14,570 bases of DNA from an uncultured bacterium (GCA_905215225.1 CAJMPM010000010.1:1-14570); one strand, 5' to 3'; positions 6,075 to 13,147 are shown, numbered from the stretch's first letter. The notes: generated by a model not told the origin, from the letters alone. Translations and numbers: made by a program.

Positions 6075-7361
6075 CTATTTAAAGAATCCATCGTAATCAT
6101 ACATCTTGATCTGGCCTTCGAGCTTATCGACCGTGTCGAGCACGACGCCGACCATGATGAGGATGGACGTGCCGCCAAATGCCTGGATCAGATGGTTACC
6201 CGTGAAGGAGAAGATGATCGAAGGCACGATGGCGATGAGCGCCAAAAAGACAGCGCTGGGAAGCGTGATCTTGTTGAGCGCGTTCTTGATGTAGGCCGCG
6301 GTAGCCCTACCCGGACGCACGCCCGGAATAAAGCCGCCCTGCTTCTTAAGGTTGTCGGCCGTGTCATCGGGGTTGAACACCATGGAGGTGTAGAAGTACG
6401 CGAAGAACACGATGAGGACAACGTTAAGCACCCAGTTGAGCCAACCGGTCGAAAGCGCGGAGGCAACTGCCTGAATCCAGCCGATGCCGGGGAAGAACAC
6501 GGCAATCTGGGCCGGGAAGTACAGCAGCGCCGAAGCGAAGATGATCGGCACGACACCCGCGGTGTTGACCTTGATGGGCAGGTAGGTGGTCTGGCCACCC
6601 ATCATGCGACGGCCCACGACGCGCTTAGCGTAGGAGACCGGGATGCGGCGCTGGCCGCGCTCAAGGAAAACAATCAGCGGGATAACCAGCAGGATGATGG
6701 CGCAGATGATCACCATGGTGATGATGCCACCGGCATTGCCCTCGGTGCTGGAGAAGATGGCCTGCGGCAGACCGGCCATGATGTTCGCGAAGATGATCAG
6801 CGACATGCCATTGCCGATACCGCGCTGGGTGATGAGCTCACCAATCCACATGATCAGCATGGCGCCCGCGGTGAGCGTGCCGACGATCATGAGGTCGAAG
6901 ATGATCTCGGGAGCGCCGGCGCCAGTAAAGCTAATGCCGAAGCTCTTAAAGAGGAAGAGGTAACCCACGGAGTTGAGGATTGCCAGAGCCAGGGTGAGGT
7001 AGCGCGAATACTGCGTAATCTTGGTCTGACCGACCTCGCCCTCGCGGGCAAGCTCATGCAGGGAAGGCACAACGGCCTGGAGCATCTGGAGGATGATCGA
7101 GCTGGTGATGTAAGGCATGATGCCCAGGGAGAACACCGAAACATAGCTCAACGCGCCACCAGAGAAAAGATTCAGGAGGGCCATAGCACCTGCGGCGACC
7201 GAATTGTTATCGGTCGAGAAAAGGCCCAGCATCCCCTGGAAGGGAATGCCGGGCACAGGAACGTGCGCACCAATGCGGTACACGACGAGCATAGCTATGG
7301 TAAAAAGAATCTTTTCGCGCAATTCTTTGATGCGGAAAGCATTCTTAAGACCATTTAGCAC
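6075..7361 (-). CDS. secY: Protein translocase subunit SecY
   Basis: SecY forms the membrane channel of the Sec translocon with SecE and SecG. The 428-residue protein is strongly hydrophobic with the family pattern of about ten membrane helices (for example 17-33, 72-95, 121-138, 157-175, 214-233, 268-290, 310-328, 369-387). Signatures are GIGNGMSLIIFANI (181-194), QRRIPV (237-242) in a cytosolic loop, and GGFIPGVRPG (342-351). The N-terminus MLNGLKNAFRIKELR fits the family when read from the GTG at 7361. That GTG overlaps the end of rplO by seven bases, suggesting coupled translation. The position after rplO is the standard end of the spc operon. Confidence 0.97.
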   Translation of the reverse strand: MLNGLKNAFRIKELREKILFTIAMLVVYRIGAHVPVPGIPFQGMLGLFSTDNNSVAAGAMALLNLFSGGALSYVSVFSLGIMPYITSSIILQMLQAVVPSLHELAREGEVGQTKITQYSRYLTLALAILNSVGYLFLFKSFGISFTGAGAPEIIFDLMIVGTLTAGAMLIMWIGELITQRGIGNGMSLIIFANIMAGLPQAIFSSTEGNAGGIITMVIICAIILLVIPLIVFLERGQRRIPVSYAKRVVGRRMMGGQTTYLPIKVNTAGVVPIIFASALLYFPAQIAVFFPGIGWIQAVASALSTGWLNWVLNVVLIVFFAYFYTSMVFNPDDTADNLKKQGGFIPGVRPGRATAAYIKNALNKITLPSAVFLALIAIVPSIIFSFTGNHLIQAFGGTSILIMVGVVLDTVDKLEGQIKMYDYDGFFK

Positions 7362-7804
7362 GGCAGCTCGACCTTTCCGCCGGCGGCCTCGATCTTGGCC
7401 TGCGCAGAAGCGCTGACCTTGTCGACCTTGACCGTGAACTTCTTGGTGAGCTCACCATTGCCGAGCACCTTGACGGGCTCGAACTCGCTCTTGGTGATGC
7501 GAGCGGCCTTAAGAGCGGCACCGTCGATCACAGCGCCGTCCTCGAACTTGCGCTCGAGACGCTCAACGTTAACAGCGGTGTACTCGATACGACGGGGGTT
7601 GCGGAAGCCCGGAAGCTTGGGCAGGCGCATAGCCAGCGGAGTCTGGCCACCCTCGAAGCCGGCACCCTTGGTGCCGCCAGAGCGGGAACCCTGGCCCTTC
7701 TGGCCGCGGCCAGAAGTGGTGCCGTGACCCGAAGAATTGCCACGGCCGACGCGCTTGCGGTTCTTGGTGGAACCGGGCGCGGGAGTAAGATCGTGAAGCT
7801 GCAT
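7355..7804 (-). CDS. rplO: 50S ribosomal protein L15
   Basis: L15 is a late-assembly large-subunit protein with a long glycine-rich N-terminal extension that threads into 23S rRNA. The start MQLHDLTPAPGSTKNRKRVG and the Gly/Ser/Arg-rich stretch (about 20-55) are diagnostic. They are followed by GGQTPLAMRLPKLPGF. The product has 149 residues and ends unusually in Cys. The ATG has GAGGAG upstream, and the gene starts three bases after rpmD. Its 3' end overlaps secY. Confidence 0.98.
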   Translation of the reverse strand: MQLHDLTPAPGSTKNRKRVGRGNSSGHGTTSGRGQKGQGSRSGGTKGAGFEGGQTPLAMRLPKLPGFRNPRRIEYTAVNVERLERKFEDGAVIDGAALKAARITKSEFEPVKVLGNGELTKKFTVKVDKVSASAQAKIEAAGGKVELPC

Positions 7805-7807
7805 TTG

Positions 7808-7990
7808 CTACTCCTCTACAATCTCGACAAGGTGCTTGACCTTGAAGATCATGCCGCGGACGGACTCGTTGTCAGCAATCTCGCGAACCTCGCGGATCCT
7901 GTGGAGACCGAGGGCACGGACAGTACGGACCTGGTCCTGCTTGCAACCATTGGTGCTGCGGACCTGCTTGATCTTGATGGTGTCAGCCAT
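7808..7990 (-). CDS. rpmD: 50S ribosomal protein L30
   Basis: L30 is a small large-subunit protein absent from some bacterial lineages. The 60 residues begin MADTIKIKQVRSTNG and contain TVRALGLHRIREVREI, the characteristic L30 core. The product ends KHLVEIVEE. It lies between rpsE (two-base gap) and rplO (three-base gap), the canonical position. Confidence 0.97.
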   Translation of the reverse strand: MADTIKIKQVRSTNGCKQDQVRTVRALGLHRIREVREIADNESVRGMIFKVKHLVEIVEE

Positions 7991-7992
7991 GC

Positions 7993-8517
7993 TTAGTTCT
8001 CCTTACCGACGAACATCTCGGAGACCGTCAGGCCACGGCGAGCCGCGACGTCCTCAGGGCTGGAGAGCTCCTTGAGGCCCTCGACGGCAGCCTTGATGAT
8101 GTTGAGGCCGTTGTCGGTACCGAGGGACTTGGACAGGACGTTCTTGATGCCAGCAAGCTCGAAGAGGGGACGCACGGCGCCGCCGGCGATAACGCCGGTA
8201 CCCTCGACAGCGGGCTTGATGATGATGCGGCCGGCACCAAAGTGGCCGAGAACCTCGTGCGGGATGGTGCCCTGCTCGGTCACCGGCACGTGGAACATGT
8301 TCTTCTTGGCATCGAGAGATGCCTTGGAGATGGCCATGGGCACCTCAGCGGACTTGCCCATGCCAACGCCGACGTTGCCCTTGCCGTCGCCAACGACGAC
8401 GAGAGCGACGAGGCTCATGCGACGACCACCCTTGACGGTCTTCGACACGCGGTTGATGTAAACGACGCGCTCCTCGAACTCGGAGGCCTCGCGCTGCTGC
8501 TTCTGATTACGAGCCAT
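7993..8517 (-). CDS. rpsE: 30S ribosomal protein S5
   Basis: S5 lines the mRNA entry tunnel and influences decoding accuracy. The double-stranded-RNA-binding-like N-terminal domain spans about 14-77. It includes VSKTVKGGRRMSLVALVVVG (24-43) and GDGKGNVGVGMGKSAEVP. The C-terminal domain has GTGVIAGGAVRPLFELAGI and GTDNGLNIIKA. The 174 residues are normal. The Shine-Dalgarno AGGAGGT overlaps the rplR stop codon and stands about ten bases before the ATG. Confidence 0.98.
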   Translation of the reverse strand: MARNQKQQREASEFEERVVYINRVSKTVKGGRRMSLVALVVVGDGKGNVGVGMGKSAEVPMAISKASLDAKKNMFHVPVTEQGTIPHEVLGHFGAGRIIIKPAVEGTGVIAGGAVRPLFELAGIKNVLSKSLGTDNGLNIIKAAVEGLKELSSPEDVAARRGLTVSEMFVGKEN

Positions 8518-8531
8518 GTGCTACATACCTC

Positions 8532-8900
8532 CTAGAACTCGAGACCGGCGGCACGAGCACCGTCGGCGAGGGCCTTGACGCGGCCATGGTAGATACGGCC
8601 ACCGCGATCGAAGGCGACCTTGGTGATGCCGGCCTCGATGGCGCGCTTGCCAACGAGCTGACCGACCTTCTCCGCAGCCTCCTTGTTCGAGGTGTGGGTG
8701 CCCTTGAACTCGGCCTCGAGGGTCGAGGCGGAGACGAGCGTCAGGCTGGAGCCCTTGCTGTCGTCGATGATCTGGGCATAGATGTTGGCGTTAGTACGGG
8801 TCACGCGAAGACGCGGACGCTCGGCGGTACCCGAGACCTTGCCGCGAACACGACGCTGACGACGCTTGAGGCCTTCCAGCTTCGCCTTATGCTTGTTCAT
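8532..8900 (-). CDS. rplR: 50S ribosomal protein L18
   Basis: L18 binds 5S rRNA together with L5 and L25 and anchors it to the central protuberance. The 122-residue protein has a basic N-terminus (LKRRQRRVRGKVSGT), RPRLRVTRTNANIYAQIIDD, and the conserved end VAFDRGGRIYHGRVKALA with GARAAGLEF. The ATG is preceded by TAGGAG. The 75-base gap from rplF contains the hairpin at 8929-8950. Confidence 0.98.
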   Translation of the reverse strand: MNKHKAKLEGLKRRQRRVRGKVSGTAERPRLRVTRTNANIYAQIIDDSKGSSLTLVSASTLEAEFKGTHTSNKEAAEKVGQLVGKRAIEAGITKVAFDRGGRIYHGRVKALADGARAAGLEF

Positions 8901-8928
8901 ACGTAAACTCCTAAAAAGGTTGATCTTG

Positions 8929-8950
8929 CCAGCACCTGACGGGGTGCTGG
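8929..8950 (-). other. Perfect hairpin between rplF and rplR
   Basis: Arms CCAGCACC (8929-8936) and GGTGCTGG (8943-8950) pair perfectly around a six-base loop. In the minus-strand RNA the next bases are CAAGAUCAACC before a UUUUU run 11 bases away. The spacing is too long for a standard terminator. It may be a processing, stability or attenuation element within the operon. Confidence 0.5.
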
Positions 8951-8975
8951 TCTTATGCGAGTGAGTCGGTTACGA

Positions 8976-9512
8976 CTACTTGGCGGCCTTACCCAGCTTG
9001 CGGCGGATGTGCTCGCCAACGTAGTGGATACCCTTGCCCTTGTAAGGCTCGGGAGGACGATGGCCGCGAATCTCAGCGGCGATCTGACCGACCTGCTGCT
9101 TGTTGATACCCTTGACGTTCACGTGGGTGTTGTCGGGAACCTCGAAGGTGATGCCCTCGGGAGCCTCGACGATCACGGGGTGCGAGAAGCCCAGGGAGAA
9201 CTCGAGGTTCTTGCCCTTCTGCTGCACGCGGTAACCGACGCCGGCGAGCTCGAGCTTCTTCTCGAAGCCCTCGGAAACGCCAACAACCATGTTGTGGATG
9301 AGGGCGCGGGTGAGGCCGTGGCGGGCACGGGTCTCACGCTCGTCGTCGGGACGGGAAACGGTGAGGACGTTGTCCTCGACGTTGATAGCGAGCTTCTCAA
9401 AGACATCGAGCTCGAGCTGGCCCTTGGGGCCCTTGACGACAACGTTGTTGCCGTTGACTGCCACTTCGACTCCGGCGGGAATCTGGACAGGCTTATTACC
9501 GATACGAGACAC
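8976..9512 (-). CDS. rplF: 50S ribosomal protein L6, GTG start
   Basis: L6 lies at the base of the L7/L12 stalk near the factor-binding site. The 178 residues include the start MSRIGNKPVQIPAGVEV, two repeated L6 domains, and the signature PEPYKGKGIHYVGE (about 154-167). The start codon is GTG (9510-9512). It has AAAGGAG at good spacing and gives the exact conserved N-terminus. It follows rpsH by 33 bases. Confidence 0.98.
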   Translation of the reverse strand: MSRIGNKPVQIPAGVEVAVNGNNVVVKGPKGQLELDVFEKLAINVEDNVLTVSRPDDERETRARHGLTRALIHNMVVGVSEGFEKKLELAGVGYRVQQKGKNLEFSLGFSHPVIVEAPEGITFEVPDNTHVNVKGINKQQVGQIAAEIRGHRPPEPYKGKGIHYVGEHIRRKLGKAAK

Positions 9513-9545
9513 GGTGATCTCCTTTCCTTCTACCTACCGAGCGAA

Positions 9546-9944
9546 TTACCAGACGTAAGCGATGATCTCGCCGCCGACGTTGTGCTTGCGAGCATCGCGG
9601 TCGGTCATGACGCCATGGCTGGTGGAAATAATGGCGGTACCAAGGCCACCGCGGACGCGGGGCATGTCGGCAACGCCGGTGTACTTACGCAGGCCCGGCT
9701 TGGAAATGCGGCGGATGCCGTTGATGACCTTAGCCTTCTTGGGACCATACTTAAGCGTGATGTGCAGAGTCTTCTGGGGAACGGTGTCCTCGACATCGTA
9801 GCCCTCGATGTAGCCCTCCTCGTGCAGAACACGAGCGATCTCGACGAGCTTCTTGCTGCTCGGCATGGAGACCGTGGCCTTGTTCACAGAGTTAGCGTTA
9901 CGGATGCGCGTAAGCATATCTGCGATCGGGTCTGTAAGGTTCAT
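9546..9944 (-). CDS. rpsH: 30S ribosomal protein S8
   Basis: S8 binds the central domain of 16S rRNA. In E. coli it represses the spc operon. The 132 residues include MNLTDPIADMLTRIRNAN, the middle GIRRISKPGLRKY, and a typical C-terminus GTAIISTSHGVMTDRDARK followed by GGEIIAYVW. The ATG is preceded by AAGGAG. A 119-base gap from rpsZ contains only weak dyads. Confidence 0.98.
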   Translation of the reverse strand: MNLTDPIADMLTRIRNANSVNKATVSMPSSKKLVEIARVLHEEGYIEGYDVEDTVPQKTLHITLKYGPKKAKVINGIRRISKPGLRKYTGVADMPRVRGGLGTAIISTSHGVMTDRDARKHNVGGEIIAYVW

Positions 9945-10063
9945 ACAGATTCTCCTTCGTTCTTGATGAACACGTGCTCTTGGTTCTTCGCCGCCCTTAA
10001 CGGCAAAGCCTATTTAGCGCGTTTTCCCTGTTCCAAACGGATGCTTGAAACGCTGGTAGTGAC

Positions 10064-10249
10064 TTACCAGCTGGCCTTCTTAACGCCGGGAAGCTCGCCC
10101 TTGAGTGCAAGCTCACGGAAGCAGACACGGCACAGGCCGAACTTGCGGTACACAGAGTGCGGACGGCCGCAGCGCTGGCAGCGCGTGTACTCACGAGTAG
10201 AGAACTTCTGCTTGCGATTGCACTTGACGATCATCGATGTCTTAGCCAC
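10064..10249 (-). CDS. rpsZ: 30S ribosomal protein S14 type Z, GTG start
   Basis: This is the short zinc-binding form of S14 (also called rpsN), needed for late 30S assembly. It has 61 residues, the standard length of the C+ form. The zinc ligands C24, C27, C40 and C43 appear as CQRC and CRVC. The N-terminus MAKTSMIVKC requires the GTG at 10249. A GAGGAG box stands seven bases upstream, and the next ATG would remove five conserved residues. It lies between rplE and rpsH. The 79-base gap from rplE holds a strong hairpin. Confidence 0.97.
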   Translation of the reverse strand: MAKTSMIVKCNRKQKFSTREYTRCQRCGRPHSVYRKFGLCRVCFRELALKGELPGVKKASW

Positions 10250-10278
10250 TTATATCCTCCTCACATAGAGTATTGTTC

Positions 10279-10320
10279 GCCCCAAGCGCCGCCCCCTTGT
10301 GGGAACGGCGCTTATAGGGC
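10279..10320 (-). other. GC-rich hairpin between rplE and rpsZ
   Basis: AAGCGCCG (10284-10291) and CGGCGCTT (10306-10313) pair perfectly. The loop can add CCC/GGG pairing, and GCCC/GGGC at 10279-10282 and 10317-10320 can extend the base. No U-tract follows on the minus strand. It could be a processing site, an mRNA-stability element or a regulatory target; the sequence does not say which. Confidence 0.5.
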
Positions 10321-10328
10321 AGGTGAAC

Positions 10329-10886
10329 CTATTTCTTGAACGGGAAACCGAAGGCGTCCAGAAGGGCCTTGGCCTCCTCATCGGTGTTGGCGGTGGTCAC
10401 GAAAGTGATGTCCATACCACGCTGGTGATCGACGGAGTCGAAGTCGATCTCGGGGAAGATGAGCTGCTCGGTGACGCCCATGGAGAAGTTACCACGGCCG
10501 TCGAAGCTCTTGGCGGAGATGCCGCGGAAGTCGCGGATACGGGGGATCGCGACGGAGGTCAGACGATCGAAGAACTCCCACATACGGTCGCCACGCAGGG
10601 TAACCTTGCAGCCGATCGGCATACCAGCGCGCAGGCGGAAGGTAGCGATGGACTTGCGGGCACGGGTGATCATCGGCTGCTGGCCGGTGATGGCGCGCAG
10701 GTCGCGCACGGCACCGTCGATGGCCTTGGAATCGGTAGCGGCCTCGCCGACACCCATGTTCACGACGATCTTCTCAAACTTGGGGATCATCATGACGTTC
10801 TCGTACTGGAACTTGTCCTGAAGCTGCTGCTTGACCTCGTTGTTGTACTTGGTCTTCAGACGCGGCACATACTTCTCTTCTGCCAT
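10329..10886 (-). CDS. rplE: 50S ribosomal protein L5
   Basis: L5 binds 5S rRNA and contacts P-site tRNA from the central protuberance. The 185 residues contain KYNNEV, VVNMGVGEA (about 52-60), the KSIATFRLRAGMPIG segment and LRGDRMWEFFDRL. The signature RDFRGISAKSFDGRGNFS follows, with FVTTANTDEEAKALL near the end. AAGGAG stands six bases before the ATG. This is the first ribosomal gene of the cluster in the window. rplX and rplN, normally directly upstream, are absent from the next 3.6 kb. Confidence 0.98.
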   Translation of the reverse strand: MAEEKYVPRLKTKYNNEVKQQLQDKFQYENVMMIPKFEKIVVNMGVGEAATDSKAIDGAVRDLRAITGQQPMITRARKSIATFRLRAGMPIGCKVTLRGDRMWEFFDRLTSVAIPRIRDFRGISAKSFDGRGNFSMGVTEQLIFPEIDFDSVDHQRGMDITFVTTANTDEEAKALLDAFGFPFKK

Positions 10887-10911
10887 TGTTCACTCCTTCT
10901 TGGGGTTTTAA

Positions 10912-10946
10912 GCACGGGGCATGGCCACGATGGGTTGTCCTCGTGC
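10912..10946 (-). other. Stem-loop in the rplE leader
   Basis: GCACGGGG (10912-10919) and CCTCGTGC (10939-10946) pair in 7 of 8 positions around a 19-base loop. On the minus strand it ends 25 bases before the rplE start, so it would shape the 5' leader of the rplE mRNA. Its function is unknown. Confidence 0.4.
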
Positions 10947-11023
10947 CTCCTGGCTGCATCCGCACCGCTCATGGCATTTCGCGGTTTGGACTCGACGCAG
11001 CAGGAGCCGACAAAACAATCGGT

Positions 11024-11053
11024 ACTATACGCGCATCGGGAGCGTATTTCCAG
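11024..11053 (-). promoter_or_regulatory. Candidate promoter for the rplE operon
   Basis: The minus strand has a -10-like TATAGT (11029-11024), one base from consensus. A weak -35-like CTGGAA (11053-11048) stands 18 bases upstream. Transcription from here would give a leader of about 130 bases before rplE. A promoter is expected because the palindrome at 11104-11190 should reduce read-through from xdhC. Confidence 0.4.
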
Positions 11054-11071
11054 AAAAACCTCGTCTGCCTG

Positions 11072-11087
11072 CACAACTCCACAACTC
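11072..11087. repeat. Tandem 8-bp repeat
   Basis: CACAACTC occurs twice head to tail. It lies between the candidate rplE promoter and the palindrome. It may be chance. Confidence 0.4.
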
Positions 11088-11103
11088 CCCCGCACAAATG
11101 GGT

Positions 11104-11190
11104 CCCAAAAAGCAGTTGCGGTGAAATAGGGACTGTTTGGCGGCCTAACAGGCTTAAACAATCCTTATTTCACCGCAACTGCTTGTTGGG
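11104..11190. repeat. 87-bp near-perfect palindrome at the xdhC/rplE junction
   Basis: Two 35-base arms (11104-11138 and 11156-11190) match as inverted repeats at 32 of 35 positions around a 17-base centre. The centre can itself pair GCC/GGC. On the minus strand the long stem around GCAACTGC runs into TTTTT, so it probably also terminates xdhC, whose stop codon lies seven bases away. Size, symmetry and intergenic position are those of a palindromic intergenic repeat or MITE-like element. Copy number elsewhere cannot be seen from here. Confidence 0.75.
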
Positions 11191-11197
11191 GATGCGA

Positions 11198-12241
11198 TTA
11201 GCGCTTGCGGGGGACGAGTTTGGTGCGGCGCAGGTGGATCATCTCGGCGGCGATGGAGATGGCGATCTCCTCGGGGTCCTCCGCCTCGATGGCAACGCCG
11301 ATCGGCAGGTGCAACCCGTCGATCTGTTCCTGCGTAAAGCCCTCCTGCTCCAGGCGGGCCCGCACAAAGGCCGTCTTGCGACGCGAGCCCAGGCAACCCA
11401 GATAGGCGGGCTTGGCGCGCATGGCCTGAATCACCACGTCGATATCGGACTTGTGGCCTGCTGTGGCCACGACCACCAAGTCGCGCGGGCCGATGGGGCA
11501 CAGCTTGCTCAGGTTCTTGTAGTCGACCAGGCGTCGGTCGTAGACACCGGACACCCAATCGGGGGTCAGCGTGCCGGGGCGGTCGTCGCAAGCCACGACG
11601 GCAAAGCCCGCCGCCGTGAGCACCCGCGCCGTCGCAGCGCCCACGTGGCCGCAGCCAAAGATATAGGTCAGGCCCTCGGGGCAGAGCGTTTCGATGTGCG
11701 CCGCGGGAATCTCGGAGGCCGCGTTGGTGTAGGTGACCTTACTCCCCTCCTCCACCAGCGAAAGCTCGGGGCAGCCCACAATGGTGCGGCGCGACTCCTC
11801 GCCATGGTATTCGGCAACGTCGCTTTCGAGCGCGCTTGCGATAAACGGCTCAAAATCGATGGCGAAGTCGCCGATGCGTCGATACGCCAGTACATCGGCA
11901 ATCTCCTGGAACAACGGCGCCTTGGTCGCATCCAGGTGCAGATAGCACAGGCAAATGGCTCCGCCGCAGATCATGCCGGTATCGGAGTTCTCGCCGCCCA
12001 TGGTGTAGCGGACCAGACGCGCTTGCCCTGCGGCCAGCAGCTCGCGGGCCTCGTCCAGCGCGAAGAGCTCGATTTTGCCGCCGCCGATAGTGCCCGCCTG
12101 GCTACCGTCGGCAAAGACGGCCATCCAAGCGCCCACGCCGCGCGGCGATGACCCTGCCGTGCCGGCAACTACCACCAGCTCGCACGTCTTACCAGCCTTC
12201 AGAGCGCCAAGCGCAGCATTCACCACATCGAGCTTTTCCAT
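11198..12241 (-). CDS. xdhC: XdhC/CoxI-family molybdenum hydroxylase maturation protein
   Basis: XdhC-family proteins bind molybdenum cofactor and promote its sulfuration and insertion into xanthine-dehydrogenase-type enzymes. The 347 residues contain the N-terminal XdhC/CoxI region with GSSPRG (30-35) and AGTIGGGKIE (49-58), and MICGG (90-94). A C-terminal Rossmann domain follows with IFGCGHVG (194-201), a downstream acidic DDRP, CLGSRRKT, and LPIGVAIEAEDPEEIAISIAAE. The ATG has AGGA eight bases upstream. It lies nine bases after yqeB and is very likely co-transcribed with it. In this neighbourhood it most likely serves a selenium-dependent hydroxylase, not a plain xanthine dehydrogenase; that is inference. 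Its 3' end faces the palindrome. Confidence 0.92.
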   Translation of the reverse strand: MEKLDVVNAALGALKAGKTCELVVVAGTAGSSPRGVGAWMAVFADGSQAGTIGGGKIELFALDEARELLAAGQARLVRYTMGGENSDTGMICGGAICLCYLHLDATKAPLFQEIADVLAYRRIGDFAIDFEPFIASALESDVAEYHGEESRRTIVGCPELSLVEEGSKVTYTNAASEIPAAHIETLCPEGLTYIFGCGHVGAATARVLTAAGFAVVACDDRPGTLTPDWVSGVYDRRLVDYKNLSKLCPIGPRDLVVVATAGHKSDIDVVIQAMRAKPAYLGCLGSRRKTAFVRARLEQEGFTQEQIDGLHLPIGVAIEAEDPEEIAISIAAEMIHLRRTKLVPRKR

Positions 12242-12250
12242 TGCAATTTC

Positions 12251-13045
12251 CTATCCCTGGAATACACCGGTGAGCATGGCGAGCGCCTCGAGCACGCCGC
12301 CGCCGACCGATGTTGCCTTGTCCGAAATATAGTTGATGTAGCTGGCGTCGCCGCGCGGGTCGACATCGGCGCACTTAAAGCCCTCGGTGACTCGAACGCC
12401 ATCTGCCAAAAGGCCGCGCAGGCAGCCGTCAATCGTCGTGAACATGGGTGTATCACCCGCATACCCAACGCACTCGCCGGCGCTCACGATGTCGCCGATC
12501 GCATGGTCGGACCTAAACACACCGGCGGCGGGGCTGTGGATAACGCGCTCCTTGCCATAGCCGGCGATGACACCCGGCACGCCCGTATTGGTCTGGGGCG
12601 AGCCCTGGGTAATCACGCGGCCCAAAAAATGCCCACGCATAGTCTCGACCACGGCATCGCAATCGACCGGCGCGGTAAAGCCCGGCCCTACCGCGATGAC
12701 GGCAGGAGCCATGTCGCGCGTGGTGCCCAGATTGCGCTTGGCCAGAATCGCGTCTACCACGGCCGCGGGCCTAAGTTCGCCGAGCATCTGTGCCTGGGGG
12801 TCCACCACCACGGCGACATCTCCGGCCTCGGTAATTGCAAGCGCCTCTGCCGGCGTCTGTGCCAAGCGAGCGCGAATGCCCTCGACCTCGACCTCGCCCA
12901 AGCGAATGGCCTCGCAAAAACTGATCGTGCGACGGATGCACGTGGGGACCGCGATATCGGCCATGACGACCGACGCGCCGGCGCGCACCAGACGAGCAGC
13001 CACACCCGTGGCGATATCGCCTGCGCCGCGAACATAAACGAGCAT
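12251..13045 (-). CDS. yqeB: YqeB, selenium-dependent molybdenum hydroxylase system protein (EF2563 family)
   Basis: YqeB proteins are found by gene context with selenium-dependent molybdenum hydroxylases and SelD; the biochemical role is not settled. The 264 residues start with a nucleotide-binding-like RGAGDIATGVAARL (6-19) and VVMADIAVPTCIRRT. They continue with VVDP, VAVGPGFTAPVDCDAVVETMRGH (written here in part), GRVITQGSPQ, and a later VIHSPAAGVF typical of the family. The ATG at 13045 has GGGAGGTG upstream with slightly long spacing. It begins a two-gene unit with xdhC and is divergent from yqeC. Confidence 0.9.
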   Translation of the reverse strand: MLVYVRGAGDIATGVAARLVRAGASVVMADIAVPTCIRRTISFCEAIRLGEVEVEGIRARLAQTPAEALAITEAGDVAVVVDPQAQMLGELRPAAVVDAILAKRNLGTTRDMAPAVIAVGPGFTAPVDCDAVVETMRGHFLGRVITQGSPQTNTGVPGVIAGYGKERVIHSPAAGVFRSDHAIGDIVSAGECVGYAGDTPMFTTIDGCLRGLLADGVRVTEGFKCADVDPRGDASYINYISDKATSVGGGVLEALAMLTGVFQG

Positions 13046-13086
13046 TCCCGGGGCACCTCCCTGTGCTACGGTTTGAGCAGAGCAAA

Positions 13087-13101
13087 AGCGGTTCGACCGC
13101 T
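13087..13101. promoter_or_regulatory. Inverted repeat in the yqeB/yqeC intergenic region
   Basis: AGCGGT and ACCGCT form a perfect six-base dyad around TCG. It lies between the candidate yqeB -10 box and the yqeB start, so it could be an operator or a short leader hairpin. The regulator is unknown. Confidence 0.4.
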
Positions 13102-13128
13102 ACTCTGATGATTATTTCTTATCGCAGC

Positions 13129-13134
13129 ATTATA
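13129..13134 (-). promoter_or_regulatory. Candidate -10 box for yqeB-xdhC
   Basis: A perfect TATAAT occurs on the minus strand 83 bases before the yqeB start. No good -35 box is seen at 16-18 bases. The same position on the plus strand reads TATACG, a possible but weak -10 box for yqeC, so the two divergent promoters may overlap. Confidence 0.35.
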
Positions 13135-13147
13135 CGGCGGTGAACAG

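Noticed and set aside
5973..7358. Plus-strand open frame of 461 codons opposite secY
   Set aside because: Antisense to a certain secY. The His/Asp/Arg-rich product is a mirror of hydrophobic codons and resembles no protein family.
8955..10268. Plus-strand open frame of 437 codons opposite rplF, rpsH and rpsZ
   Set aside because: Antisense shadow of three well-supported ribosomal genes; no ribosome-binding site or known motif.
10917..10937. Short leader peptide in the rplE leader (GTG or ATG with only a few codons)
   Set aside because: Too short to support, with poor Shine-Dalgarno spacing; it overlaps the stem-loop and is probably chance.
10887..11103. Remnant of rplX upstream of rplE
   Set aside because: I translated the minus strand by eye and saw no L24 motif or degraded copy, so there is no evidence for a pseudogene here.
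10886..12151. Plus-strand open frame of 421 codons across the junction and opposite xdhC
   Set aside because: It runs through the palindrome and opposite the well-supported XdhC; composition is that of a codon-bias shadow.
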